Both the position numbers and the translations under genes were made by a program. Of a stretch of 64,000 bases of DNA, positions 27,532 through 36,430 are shown piece after piece. Each line of letters opens with the position of its first letter. Within the stretch, counting starts at the first letter, position 1. Under the pieces are notes generated by a model. The model saw nothing but the letters and a program-made list of their open reading frames with translations, had not been told where the DNA came from and did no database searches. Source of the DNA: Exiguobacterium undae DSM 14481 (GTDB taxonomy: Bacteria > Bacillota > Bacilli > Exiguobacteriales > Exiguobacteriaceae); assembly GCF_000620805.1 (NCBI RefSeq), contig NZ_KK211187.1:591957-655956 (forward strand), read 5' to 3'.

Positions 27532-27560
27532 TTGCTTTACCGAAACGTTTCGGATAGAAT
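27532..27560 (+). promoter_or_regulatory. mdxK promoter with operator in the spacer
   Basis: TTGCTT (27532-27537) and TAGAAT (27555-27560) are 17 bases apart. The perfect 14-base palindrome CCGAAACGTTTCGG (27540-27553) occupies the spacer. Confidence 0.75.
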
Positions 27561-27575
27561 GAACTCGACTTATAA

Positions 27576-27590
27576 AGTAAGCGCTTTACT
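27576..27590 (+). promoter_or_regulatory. Possible cre site downstream of the mdxK promoter
   Basis: AGTAAGCGCTTTACT is nearly palindromic and carries the cre core AAGCGCTTT, though the outer bases differ from consensus. It lies just after the predicted start, where CcpA would repress. Confidence 0.4.
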
Positions 27591-27616
27591 ATTTTCGAAT
27601 TGAAAGGATGATCTGA

Positions 27617-29992
27617 GTGACGACTGAAATCATGAACTATTCGACCGGACAAGCAGAATATAAAAATTGGTGTGTGGCAGAAGAGCGGTTTGACTCACAG
27701 TTTTTAGGAAAAGCGGAAGCGATTTTTTCATTAGGGAACGGGTACATGGGAGCACGTTCGACCACGGAGGAGAGATATGTCGGAGAAGTCCGGAATACAT
27801 TCGTTGCGGGAACGTTTAATCGGTTTGCAGAAAATGAAGTGACCGAGTTACCGAATGTTGCGGATGTAATCGCGATGGAATTTTTCTTCAACGGTACACG
27901 ATTTGATTTAACGCTTGGAAAAATTCATCACTATAAACGTCAGTTGGATTTAAAGCGTGCCGAGTTAGTGCGGGAAGTTGACTGGGAAGCGCCGACCGGT
28001 GAGCGATACGTATTGGAATTCAGACGATTCGTTTCGTTGGCTGATCGTCATTTGGTTGGACAACGTATTACGATTACGCCTTTACAAGAGACGACCTTAA
28101 GAGTGATTTCCGGTATCAACGGACAAGTCACGAACAGCGGAGTCCAGCATTTTATCGAAGGTGAAAAACGTTTGTATGAAGAGGTGTATCTTCAACAAGT
28201 CCAAAAGACAACCGAATCAAAAATTGACTTTGTATTGAATACGACACATCGCTTTATGAAGCAAGATACACCGGTCCAGGTGAAAGGATTAATCCAAATG
28301 GACCGCAGGAAAATTGTTTACGATTTTAAACAAATTGCTTTGCAGGCAAACGAGCCGTTTGTCATTGAAAAGCTTTCAACGATTCATACGAGCCGTGATA
28401 ATGATCAACGGCAAGCCGACTACACGCTGGAGTCGTTGCGCGAGGAGAGTCTGACCGAATTAAAAGAAGCAGCAGCAGCAGGATATGAAGCTAAATTCCA
28501 TCAGCATAGCGCGGAGTGGGATCAACGTATTTGGTCCGCACTGGATATTGAAATCGAGGGAGACGACGGTTTTGATCAGTTGGCCATTCGTTTTGCGCAA
28601 TACCACATGACGGTGATGACACCTGCTCACGACCACCGGATGAACATCGGTGCAAAAGGTTTGTCGGGCGAAGGATATAAAGGGCATACGTTTTGGGATA
28701 CGGAAATCTTCCTGTTGCCGTACTTCATTTACACCCAACCAAAAGTGGCGAAGAGTCTGCTGGAATACCGTTATCAAACATTACCGGGGGCACATCGGAA
28801 AGCGCTTGAGAACGGGTATGAAGGAGCGATGTTCCCTTGGGAATCTGCCTGGCTTGAGGATGGAGAAGTCACGCCCGTTTATGGAGCGGCGGACATCGTA
28901 ACGGGAACGGCGACCAAGATTTGGTCAGGATTCATCGAGCAACACATCACCTCGGATGTTGCTTTCGCGACTTGGCAATATTATCAAATCACGGGTGATG
29001 AAACGTTCATGGAAGAATCCGGATATGAACTCATTCTCGACACCGCGAAATTCTGGTCTTCGCGTCTGGAGTGGAATGATGCAGCGAAACAGTATCATAT
29101 TAATCAAGTCATCGGACCGGATGAGTACAAGGAACACGTAAATAACAATGCATTTACGAACTATACAGCTCATTGGAACATTCAAAAAGCGATGGAGTAC
29201 AAAACGGTACTCGAACAGACGAAACCGGCCCTTTATGAACGTCTGGATGAAAAAATGAATTTAGCGAAAGCTTTTGCGAAATGGGAAGAGTGTTTACCGC
29301 TTCTTTATTTACCGGCAATTCGAGAAGACGGGGTGTTACCACAAGACGATACCTATCTCTCCAAAGAAATCATTGATTTGACGAAATATAAACAGCAAAC
29401 ACATGTCGGTTCGCTGTTCGAAGATTACAATCTGGAACAGGTGAATGAGATTCAAGTTTCGAAGCAAGCGGATGTCATGATCTTATTTTACCTGCTTGAA
29501 GATTTGTTTGATCAAAAAACCAAGCAGGCGAACTGGTCTTACTACGAACCGAAGACACTCCATGACTCATCACTCAGTCTTTCGACACATTGTGTGTTAG
29601 CGAGCGACATGGGGGAAACAGACCTCGCATATGACCTGTTTAGTCGCGCAGCCCGAATCGACCTTGGTCCGAACATGAAAACAAGCGACCATGGCATTCA
29701 TGCCGCCTCACTGGGTGGCATTTGGCAAAGTGTCGTCAACGGATTTGGTGGTGTCCGGATGTTAAACGGTCAACTTCGGATCAATCCGAGATTACCGAAG
29801 GCGTGGGACCGTCTTGCTTTTCCGATTCATTGGCAGGGAGAGCGGCTCGAATGCACGGTGACACGAGATACGCTCGACATCAAGCAAGTGACGGGAGGAC
29901 AGCCGGTCTCCTTTACGCATGACGGAAACCTTTATACGATTGAGCGGGAGATTCAACTGACGTTACAACCACAGGTCAGTGAAACACGATGA
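27617..29992 (+). CDS. mdxK: Maltose phosphorylase (GH65)
   Basis: A 791-residue GH65 enzyme starting at GTG 27617 (AAAGGA nine bases upstream). Hallmarks: the N-terminal beta-sandwich (EERFDSQFLGKAEAIFSLGNGYMG), HTFWDTEIFLLPYF, and the general acid Glu503 in GPDEYKEHVNNNAFTN. C-terminal HGIHAASLGGIWQSVVNGFGG binds phosphate and sugar. It splits maltose with phosphate into glucose and beta-glucose 1-phosphate, the PgcM substrate. GH65 also contains kojibiose and trehalose phosphorylases, so maltose specificity rests partly on context. Confidence 0.92.
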   Translation: MTTEIMNYSTGQAEYKNWCVAEERFDSQFLGKAEAIFSLGNGYMGARSTTEERYVGEVRNTFVAGTFNRFAENEVTELPNVADVIAMEFFFNGTRFDLTLGKIHHYKRQLDLKRAELVREVDWEAPTGERYVLEFRRFVSLADRHLVGQRITITPLQETTLRVISGINGQVTNSGVQHFIEGEKRLYEEVYLQQVQKTTESKIDFVLNTTHRFMKQDTPVQVKGLIQMDRRKIVYDFKQIALQANEPFVIEKLSTIHTSRDNDQRQADYTLESLREESLTELKEAAAAGYEAKFHQHSAEWDQRIWSALDIEIEGDDGFDQLAIRFAQYHMTVMTPAHDHRMNIGAKGLSGEGYKGHTFWDTEIFLLPYFIYTQPKVAKSLLEYRYQTLPGAHRKALENGYEGAMFPWESAWLEDGEVTPVYGAADIVTGTATKIWSGFIEQHITSDVAFATWQYYQITGDETFMEESGYELILDTAKFWSSRLEWNDAAKQYHINQVIGPDEYKEHVNNNAFTNYTAHWNIQKAMEYKTVLEQTKPALYERLDEKMNLAKAFAKWEECLPLLYLPAIREDGVLPQDDTYLSKEIIDLTKYKQQTHVGSLFEDYNLEQVNEIQVSKQADVMILFYLLEDLFDQKTKQANWSYYEPKTLHDSSLSLSTHCVLASDMGETDLAYDLFSRAARIDLGPNMKTSDHGIHAASLGGIWQSVVNGFGGVRMLNGQLRINPRLPKAWDRLAFPIHWQGERLECTVTRDTLDIKQVTGGQPVSFTHDGNLYTIEREIQLTLQPQVSETR

Positions 29993-31332
29993 CGTATCGA
30001 CCAATCTACCATTTCACTGCACCGAGTGGCTGGATCAATGATCCGAACGGACTCAGCCAATGGAACGGCGTTTATCATTTGTTTTATCAATTTCATCCCC
30101 ATTCTACTTTTTGGGATGACATGCATTGGGGTCACGCGATATCGCGTGATCTTTTGCACTGGGAGCATAAGCCGATTGCGTTGTTTCCAGATCAATCGTA
30201 TGACCGAGGTGGTGTTTTCTCAGGAAGTGCAGTCGTTGTCGAGGATGAACTCTGGTTATACTACACAGGAAACCAATGGATCGATCAAGAACAGGATCAA
30301 CTGATTCAAGTGCAGTGCCTCGCTCGTACAAAGGATGGCGAACGATTTGAGAAAGCAACAGTGAATCCCGTTTTAGCGTCGCCGCCTGAAAATATGAGTC
30401 CTCACTGGCGTGACCCGAAAGTTTGGTTTCAGGAAGATTATTTTTGGATGGTGCTCGGAAGTAAAGATGAATCCGGCGGACAAGTGCTGCTGTACCGATC
30501 AATGAACGGGAAAGAGTGGCAATATCGCGGTATTTTGGCGAGAGATCCCCGTCTCGGTTACATGTGGGAATGTCCGGATCTGTTTTCTTGTAACGGCGTG
30601 GACGTCTTGTTGTTTTCGCCGCAAGGCATCGAAGCGAAACAAGAGCGGTATCAAAATCTGCATCAATGTGGTTATGTCACCGGTCAACTCGATCTCGAAC
30701 AGACCAGTTTTTCGCATGGTACGTTCCGGGAATTGGATCTGGGACATGATTTTTATGCGGCGCAGACCTTTCAAGATGAAAACGGCAGACGGATTTTGAT
30801 CGGCTGGCTCTCGATGTGGGAGGCGGAGTTCAAGGAGCGAGTGGAGGGTTTTGCGGGAATGATGACTTTGCCGCGTGAGCTCACGGTTGAAGAAGGGCAA
30901 CTGTATATGAGACCGGTTCAAGAATGTGAAACACTACGGTCCAAAACAGTGCTGGACGAAATTTTTTCGGGGAATTCGCGGCTGGTTACGCCGATCGGAT
31001 TTGAACTTTGCATTACAGGCAATCGACTGCCCGGTACATCGCTTAGCCTATTCCTGAGTTCTTCTTTTGAAATCAGATGGGATGATGAAGGAATAAGTAT
31101 GAAGCGAATAGGGGAAACAGGTGAAGAAGAGCGAATAAGTAAACGAGTGGTGACATCGATGGACGAAAGACTATTTGTTGATGCCTCCTCGGTGGAATTA
31201 TTTTCTGAGTATGGACGCACCGTGTTCAGCAGCCGTTTTTATCCAACTGAAGAACGTGTTCTTCAAGTAGAGTCTACCGATCAAGTAGCTGACATCAGAA
31301 TGTGCATGTATGAATTAAAGCAAACCATGTAA
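29989..31332 (+). CDS. GH32 beta-fructosidase (sucrose/fructan hydrolase)
   Basis: A 447-residue GH32 enzyme without a signal peptide, so cytoplasmic. The three catalytic motifs are intact: nucleophile Asp18 in WINDPNG, transition-state Asp142 in WRDP, and acid/base Glu194 in WECPDLF. The propeller is followed by a short C-terminal beta-sandwich. The start overlaps mdxK by four bases (ATGA), so it is firmly part of the maltose operon. It could act on sucrose, sucrose 6-phosphate or short fructans; no PTS gene is nearby. Confidence 0.9.
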   Translation: MTYRPIYHFTAPSGWINDPNGLSQWNGVYHLFYQFHPHSTFWDDMHWGHAISRDLLHWEHKPIALFPDQSYDRGGVFSGSAVVVEDELWLYYTGNQWIDQEQDQLIQVQCLARTKDGERFEKATVNPVLASPPENMSPHWRDPKVWFQEDYFWMVLGSKDESGGQVLLYRSMNGKEWQYRGILARDPRLGYMWECPDLFSCNGVDVLLFSPQGIEAKQERYQNLHQCGYVTGQLDLEQTSFSHGTFRELDLGHDFYAAQTFQDENGRRILIGWLSMWEAEFKERVEGFAGMMTLPRELTVEEGQLYMRPVQECETLRSKTVLDEIFSGNSRLVTPIGFELCITGNRLPGTSLSLFLSSSFEIRWDDEGISMKRIGETGEEERISKRVVTSMDERLFVDASSVELFSEYGRTVFSSRFYPTEERVLQVESTDQVADIRMCMYELKQTM

Positions 31333-31351
31333 ACATAGAGGAGGAAACCGG

Positions 31352-32956
31352 ATGAATCGAACCTGGTGGAAAGAAGCCGTTGTCTATCAAGTGTATTGGC
31401 GCAGTTTTAAGGACTCGAACGGAGACGGGATGGGAGATTTACGGGGTGTGATCGAAAAGTTGGATTACATCGCGTCACTTGGTGTGGATGTCATCTGGTT
31501 AAACCCCTGTTATACATCACCCGATGTCGATAACGGATACGATATTTCCGACTATTACACAATCATGGAAAAGGCGGGAACGTTGTCCGATTTGGAGGAA
31601 TTGATTGCGGCAGCCCATGAGCGGGGCTTAAAACTGATTCTTGATCTCGTCGTCAACCATACGAGTGATCAACACGCTTGGTTCGAGGAGTCGCGACGTG
31701 GCAAGACGGGCGAAACGGCGGACTGGTACATTTGGCAGGACGGGGAAAAAGGAACACCTCCGAATAACTGGCGCTCCTATTTCGCACCAAGCCCGTGGAC
31801 ATGGGATGAGACACGCGAGCAGTATTATTTCCACTCGTTTGCATCGGAGCAACCGGACTTGAACTGGGAACATCCAGCCGTTCGACAAGCCGTCTATACG
31901 ATGATGCGGTGGTGGGCGGACAAAGGCATCGACGGATTCCGGATGGATGTCATCAATCTGATTAAAAAACGCGCCTCGTTTGCGGATGTTGCCGATCCCT
32001 TTGATCTGTCCTATCTCGGCAATCAACCGGGCATCCATTCCTTTTTACAAGAAATGCATGACGAGGTGCTTGCGGGGACCGATTTATTTACGGTCGGAGA
32101 AATTCCGTTCGTCGGTCCGGAAGACGGTTTGCTGTACGTCGGGGAAAACCGCAATGAATTACGGACGCTGTTTCACTTTGAAGTGGCGGATGACATGGAG
32201 ACGATGGACTTACCGCGGTTCAAGCAGATTCAAAAACAGTGGTATGACGCATTGTATCCGCGTGGTGTCGCGTCCCAGTTCCTGAACAACCATGATCATA
32301 CACGTCAGGTGACACGGTTCGGAAGCGAACGCTACCGGGTCGAAAGTGCGAAATTACTTGGTTTGATGTTACACACGTTACCCGGTATCCCGTATATCTA
32401 TCAAGGCGAAGAAATCGGTATGACCGGGATCCGGTTTTCTGATCCGGAGGCCTATCAAGACGTCGCATTCCGGAATCAATACGCGGAACGGGTTGCAGCT
32501 GGTGAATCACCGGGGACTGTCCTGTCATCGATGCAGATGCGGGCGCGGGACAATTCCCGGACCCCGATGCAATGGAACGCAAACCAACTGGCAGGATTCA
32601 CGGAATCTGGCCATTCCTGGATGACGGTCAATCCAAATTATTTAGAGATTAACGTTGAGGCGGCGGAACAAGATCCCCATTCCGTCCTCGCCTTTTACCG
32701 GACACTGATTGCCTTACGGAAAAAACATCCGGTCATGGTGTACGGCGTCTACCGCGATTTGGCGATTCAAGATCCGTATTTGTACGTCTACGAGCGGGAA
32801 CTGGACGGTGTCACATGGCGGATCGTTTTGAATCTTCATGACGAAGCCGTCACGACGACGCTCGCTTTGCCAGAAGAACAACTGCTGTTGTCCAATCATG
32901 AAGCCCATGATCCAAAACGGTTGGCACCGTATGAAGCTCGTTTGTACCACTATTAA
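31352..32956 (+). CDS. malL: Oligo-1,6-glucosidase/alpha-glucosidase (GH13)
   Basis: A 534-residue GH13 enzyme with the usual four regions: DLVVNHTSD, GFRMDVINL with nucleophile Asp199, TVGEIPF with acid/base Glu250, and FLNNHDHTR. Asp199 is the same number as in the Bacillus cereus enzyme. No signal peptide. It hydrolyses terminal alpha-1,4 and/or alpha-1,6 glucosidic bonds of imported oligosaccharides. GAGGAGG precedes the ATG. It is the last gene of the mdxK operon, followed by a terminator. Confidence 0.93.
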   Translation: MNRTWWKEAVVYQVYWRSFKDSNGDGMGDLRGVIEKLDYIASLGVDVIWLNPCYTSPDVDNGYDISDYYTIMEKAGTLSDLEELIAAAHERGLKLILDLVVNHTSDQHAWFEESRRGKTGETADWYIWQDGEKGTPPNNWRSYFAPSPWTWDETREQYYFHSFASEQPDLNWEHPAVRQAVYTMMRWWADKGIDGFRMDVINLIKKRASFADVADPFDLSYLGNQPGIHSFLQEMHDEVLAGTDLFTVGEIPFVGPEDGLLYVGENRNELRTLFHFEVADDMETMDLPRFKQIQKQWYDALYPRGVASQFLNNHDHTRQVTRFGSERYRVESAKLLGLMLHTLPGIPYIYQGEEIGMTGIRFSDPEAYQDVAFRNQYAERVAAGESPGTVLSSMQMRARDNSRTPMQWNANQLAGFTESGHSWMTVNPNYLEINVEAAEQDPHSVLAFYRTLIALRKKHPVMVYGVYRDLAIQDPYLYVYERELDGVTWRIVLNLHDEAVTTTLALPEEQLLLSNHEAHDPKRLAPYEARLYHY

Positions 32957-32976
32957 ACAGAATAACCGGACGAATG

Positions 32977-33032
32977 AAACACCGCCGTTCCTCTTTGTCG
33001 CGATGCGATCGGGAGAAACGGCGGTGTTTTTT
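32977..33032. terminator. Bidirectional terminator after malL
   Basis: AAACACCGCCGTT and AACGGCGGTGTTT form a 13-bp stem with extra inner pairs; Ts follow on plus and the A-rich arm serves the convergent MBL gene. Confidence 0.85.
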
Positions 33033-33043
33033 CGTATATTCGT

Positions 33044-33772
33044 TTAGGTATAACCGTTTCGCTTTTTAGCGGATAACAGTTGTTCGAATCGATCGACCGC
33101 TTGACGCATATCAAAGCTTGGTGCGACGACAAGCGGACCATGACCAACCGCCAGCACGTCCGGTGTCAACTCCGTCAACTGATGCGCGGACTGGAGTGCC
33201 ACCTCCTTATCCCACGTAGCAAGGGACGGGAAGGGGAACTGCCATCGTGTGTCGCCGGATACGGCTAGTCCACCTTGTGTTTGAAACGCATCTCCGGCAA
33301 TCAACGTCCGGCTGCCTTCATGCCAAAGGGAAATCGAGCCTGGTGTATGACCGGGTGACGCAATGACACTTAAACTGCCGATCTGTTGACCACTTTCGAG
33401 TAACCGATCAGGACGGGTCTTGATGTTTTTTGGAATGCCGCCTTTAAGAGGTGTCGTTTCGCCTTCGCGTAACGATTCGTCGCCACTGAGCAGGGCGGCA
33501 TCCCGATAACTGATGGATACTTCAGCGAGCGGGAAGGCACTCGCTAAAAAATCAAGGGAACCGACATGATCGGCATGCGCGTGGGTCAAGATGATGGATT
33601 GTAACGGTTTATCAAAAGACTTGATGACGGAATAGATGGCTTTGGCATTCAGTGAGATGCCTGTGTCAATCAAGGTAAGGCTGTCTGCTTCTTCAAATAG
33701 GTAACAGTTGACCGGGAAAAAGGACGGGGTCGTTTGCAGTTGATGAAGCCGTTCAATCGATGAAATACGCAT
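33044..33772 (-). CDS. MBL-fold metal-dependent hydrolase
   Basis: ATG 33772 (product MRISSIERLHQL, 242 residues) is preceded by GGGAG at nine bases; the frame extends upstream without a binding site. The metallo-beta-lactamase signature is HAHADHVGSLDFL (about 65-78), with later ligands in SPGHTPGSISLW, GDAFQTQGG and GHGPLVV. It is probably a two-metal hydrolase, perhaps of thioesters or lactones; the substrate cannot be told. Single gene facing malL. Confidence 0.85.
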   Translation of the reverse strand: MRISSIERLHQLQTTPSFFPVNCYLFEEADSLTLIDTGISLNAKAIYSVIKSFDKPLQSIILTHAHADHVGSLDFLASAFPLAEVSISYRDAALLSGDESLREGETTPLKGGIPKNIKTRPDRLLESGQQIGSLSVIASPGHTPGSISLWHEGSRTLIAGDAFQTQGGLAVSGDTRWQFPFPSLATWDKEVALQSAHQLTELTPDVLAVGHGPLVVAPSFDMRQAVDRFEQLLSAKKRNGYT

Positions 33773-33841
33773 CCGGGTACACTCCCTCGTCAAAATATTC
33801 GCTTCTCTTTCAGTATCGCCTGTTTTAGTACAGGCGTCCAC

Positions 33842-33865
33842 AAAAAAACTCCCTCAAAAGGGAGT
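33842..33865 (-). terminator. Terminator of the SMP-30 gene
   Basis: ACTCCC/GGGAGT (33848-33853 with 33860-33865), followed on the minus strand by seven Ts. Confidence 0.85.
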
Positions 33866-33873
33866 CTTAAACA

Positions 33874-34677
33874 TCAATACGTGACTTCGAAAACGGCACC
33901 GGCATGTTCGGCGTCGTCGCCGTCCGCGGCCGTCGTAACGAGCAAACGGTCTTCATACAAAATCGGGCATGTCGGATTCGAGACAGGGAACTCGACATGG
34001 GCGAGTTTTTCACCTGTTTCAAGATTCCAACGCGTTAAGCACGACCCGGCATAATGGGCGATGAAGACGTGACCGTCCCGATCTTTTGTCATGCCGTCCG
34101 GAAAACCATCCTCGTCTTCTAAATCGATGGTAACACGACGGTTCGTCAACGGTTGATCCGCCGCATAATCAAAAGCATAGACCTTTTTCGTCGGCGTATC
34201 GATGTGGTAAAGCGTCTTCCCGTCTTCCGACCAAACGAGTCCGTTTGAGTTCGTTAAGTTTTCAAGCAAGACATCGACTGAACCGTCATGACGCAAGCGA
34301 TACAGCGACGCTGTTTCACCGTCTTCCTCATTGATGCTGCCCGCTACATATTGACCGGACGGATCGAGTTTCCCGTCGTTCATCCGATCCGATTCAGGCA
34401 GTGTCAACTGGGTTTCCAGTGAGAGGCGTCCTTCTTTTAAGTCGAACGTCCCGAAGCCGTGTGCCGACGTGACGCGCAGGAAGTCCGGTGCGTCCGTCAA
34501 GGCGATCGAAGTGATCGCGCTTGGCAACTGATACGGTTTTAATGCTTCTGTCGTTAAATCATATGAAAAAAGAAGCTGACCCGGAATATCGACGAAATAA
34601 AATCGTTTTGTTTTGGCATCGTACACCGGTGATTCACCGGTCTTACAAGAAACATCAATAAAAAGTGACACTGTCAT
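33874..34677 (-). CDS. SMP-30/gluconolactonase family protein
   Basis: A 267-residue six-bladed beta-propeller of the SMP-30/regucalcin family. Expected metal ligands are visible: Glu in GESPVYDAKTKRFYFVDI near the N-terminus, Asn in NSNGLVWSEDGKTLYHID, and Asp in GFPDGMTKDRDGHVFIA. Members hydrolyse sugar lactones such as gluconolactone. GGGGGAAATGAT precedes the ATG. The neighbours do not reveal a specific pathway. Confidence 0.85.
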   Translation of the reverse strand: MTVSLFIDVSCKTGESPVYDAKTKRFYFVDIPGQLLFSYDLTTEALKPYQLPSAITSIALTDAPDFLRVTSAHGFGTFDLKEGRLSLETQLTLPESDRMNDGKLDPSGQYVAGSINEEDGETASLYRLRHDGSVDVLLENLTNSNGLVWSEDGKTLYHIDTPTKKVYAFDYAADQPLTNRRVTIDLEDEDGFPDGMTKDRDGHVFIAHYAGSCLTRWNLETGEKLAHVEFPVSNPTCPILYEDRLLVTTAADGDDAEHAGAVFEVTY

Positions 34678-34720
34678 ATCATTTCCCCCTACAGATACTG
34701 TTACGTGAATTGATTAATGA

Positions 34721-35245
34721 TTAAGCGTGAATGAATTCGAGGTGCAATTGGAATTTCACATCACTGCCGACCAAGACGCCACCGGCTTCAAGCGCGACAT
34801 TCCATGTCAGGTTATAATCTTCGCGTTTGATTTTACCGTCCACTTCAAAACCAGATCGTGTATTGCCCCAAGGATCAACACCGCTGCCTTCATACTCGAC
34901 TTTAAACGTTTCCGTCCGCGTGACGTCTTTAATCGTCAGATCACCCGTGACTTCATATTCGTCACCGGAGTGTTTTTTAAACGAGGTCACGCGGTAAGTA
35001 ATGTTCGGATATTGCTCGACATCAAAAAAGTCGGCAGATTTCAAATGCGTATCGCGGTCATTGCTGCGAGTGTCGATGGTTGCGACTGGAATCGTCACGA
35101 CAGCGGAGGCATGTTCTAAATCATGCGCTTCCCCGCTGACATCAAACGTAAAATCACGGAATTCCCCTTTTACTTTTGAAATCATCATATGTTTGACTGA
35201 GAATGAAATGGAGCTGTGGTCTTGATCGAGCTGATACGTGGTCAT
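34721..35245 (-). CDS. YceI family lipid-binding protein
   Basis: A 174-residue YceI-domain protein: TTYQLDQDHSSISFSVKHMM at the start, SADFFDVEQYPNITYRVTSF in the middle and DVKFQLHLEF at the end. The lipocalin-like fold binds polyisoprenoid-type lipids. No signal peptide is visible, so this copy is cytoplasmic. GAGGAGGAAT precedes the ATG. Confidence 0.88.
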   Translation of the reverse strand: MTTYQLDQDHSSISFSVKHMMISKVKGEFRDFTFDVSGEAHDLEHASAVVTIPVATIDTRSNDRDTHLKSADFFDVEQYPNITYRVTSFKKHSGDEYEVTGDLTIKDVTRTETFKVEYEGSGVDPWGNTRSGFEVDGKIKREDYNLTWNVALEAGGVLVGSDVKFQLHLEFIHA

Positions 35246-35335
35246 GGTCGATTCCTCCTCATGTTCAATTCACTTTAAGCACGCCTTTTAATGTTCCTTT
35301 TTATCTTGATTGCAAAACATCTAAATGAAGAGAAT

Positions 35336-35373
35336 CAAAAATGCCCTGCTCCGCATTCAAGCGGAGCAGGGCA
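35336..35373 (-). terminator. Terminator of the CstR-like gene
   Basis: TGCCCTGCTCCGC and GCGGAGCAGGGCA form a perfect 13-bp stem; an A-rich stretch (Ts on minus) lies at 35336-35341. Confidence 0.85.
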
Positions 35374-35395
35374 AGTAAATGATCCTAAGGGACGA

Positions 35396-35659
35396 TCAAC
35401 GACTTTTGACAAGTAGGTTGACCGCTTCCTTGACCAATTCTTCAGTTTGTCCTTCACCGGACTGTTCCGCTTCCTTGACACACTCGATGAGATTCGAGCT
35501 GACGACGACACCAATCGTCCGGTCGATCGCGGAACGCGCAGCGGACAATTGGGTGATGACATCGCGGCAATCCTGCCCTTCTTCCATCATGCGCAAGATG
35601 CCACGAAGTTGTCCTTCGATGCGGCTGACCCGATTCTTCATTTTCCGATCGTAATCCAT
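35396..35659 (-). CDS. CsoR-family repressor, CstR-like persulfide sensor
   Basis: An 87-residue all-helical DUF156 protein. Cys31 (GQDCRDV) and Cys60 (LIECVKEAE) are present, but the His of copper-sensing CsoR is Asn56. The Cys31/Cys60 pair without the His is the pattern of CstR, which senses persulfides, rather than copper CsoR (family knowledge). No sulfide-oxidation gene or obvious target is adjacent, so the regulon lies elsewhere or is the gene itself. GGAGGAAAATGA precedes the ATG. Confidence 0.8.
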   Translation of the reverse strand: MDYDRKMKNRVSRIEGQLRGILRMMEEGQDCRDVITQLSAARSAIDRTIGVVVSSNLIECVKEAEQSGEGQTEELVKEAVNLLVKSR

Positions 35660-35817
35660 TCATTTTCCTCCATTCTAAGATGCAATCCGTCTATTCGATA
35701 CCTTTATGCTATGCCCATCATAGTATTGCTGTCAATCCAACCGCTTTTTGAGCTATATTTTTTAGTAGAATAGGGAATATGGATGTGGTGGACAAAAAAT
35801 GAAAAAAGATAAAAAAC

Positions 35818-35864
35818 TAAAACGATTTCGCGTCAGCTTGCGTATACTATATGATAAGGCTGAC
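35818..35864 (+). promoter_or_regulatory. Candidate ECF-type promoter with inverted repeat
   Basis: TAAAAC (35818-35823) and CGTA (35841-35844), 17 bases apart, resemble ECF promoters (AAC/CGT type). GTCAGC (35832-35837) and GCTGAC (35859-35864) form an inverted repeat around the -10. A sigma-A -10 (TATACT, 35843-35848) overlaps. Confidence 0.35.
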
Positions 35865-35884
35865 TGATCACAAGGAGGAGAAGG

Positions 35885-36430
35885 ATGCATACTCAATCCG
35901 ATGAATCGCTTTATCATGAGATGCGCAGTGGAGATGAACTGGCTCTTGAAGCACTTTACGAAAAGTACGAAAGGCTTTTGTTCTCATTCGCTCATCGCTT
36001 TACGAATAACGATCGTTTATCAGAAGAAGTCATTCAAGAAGTCTGGATGAAGATATGGAACGGACGCGTTGATTTTAATACCGATAAAGGAAAGTTCTCC
36101 TCTTGGATATTAACGATTACCCGCAATGCCGCTCTTGACTGTTTAAGACGTGAAAAACGACAACCGACGATCGAAGTCGAGGAACGGGATGGTGGATTCG
36201 ATGAACCCGTCGAACGCACCGTCATCGAACGGGAGACCGCTTCGGAAGTCCGGAATGCCGTCAGCGAATTAAAACCGGATCAACAGGAGTTGATTGAACT
36301 GGTTTACTTTAAAGGATTGACCCAGCAACAAATCTCAGATCAATTGAATTTACCGCTCGGAACGGTAAAAACGAGAATCAGGAGTGCCATCCAATCACTC
36401 CGAAAAATAATAGACGGGAGGGAACGTTGA
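35885..36430 (+). CDS. ECF RNA polymerase sigma factor
   Basis: A 181-residue sigma-70 family protein with region 2 (RFTNNDRLSEEVIQEVWMKIW, then ILTITRNAALDCLRR) and region 4 (QQELIELVYFKGLTQQQISDQLNLPLGTVKTRI). Regions 1 and 3 are absent, as in ECF sigmas. Its stop overlaps the start of an RskA-like anti-sigma factor by one base. It probably controls an envelope or oxidative stress response and its own promoter; targets are unknown. Confidence 0.9.
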   Translation: MHTQSDESLYHEMRSGDELALEALYEKYERLLFSFAHRFTNNDRLSEEVIQEVWMKIWNGRVDFNTDKGKFSSWILTITRNAALDCLRREKRQPTIEVEERDGGFDEPVERTVIERETASEVRNAVSELKPDQQELIELVYFKGLTQQQISDQLNLPLGTVKTRIRSAIQSLRKIIDGRER

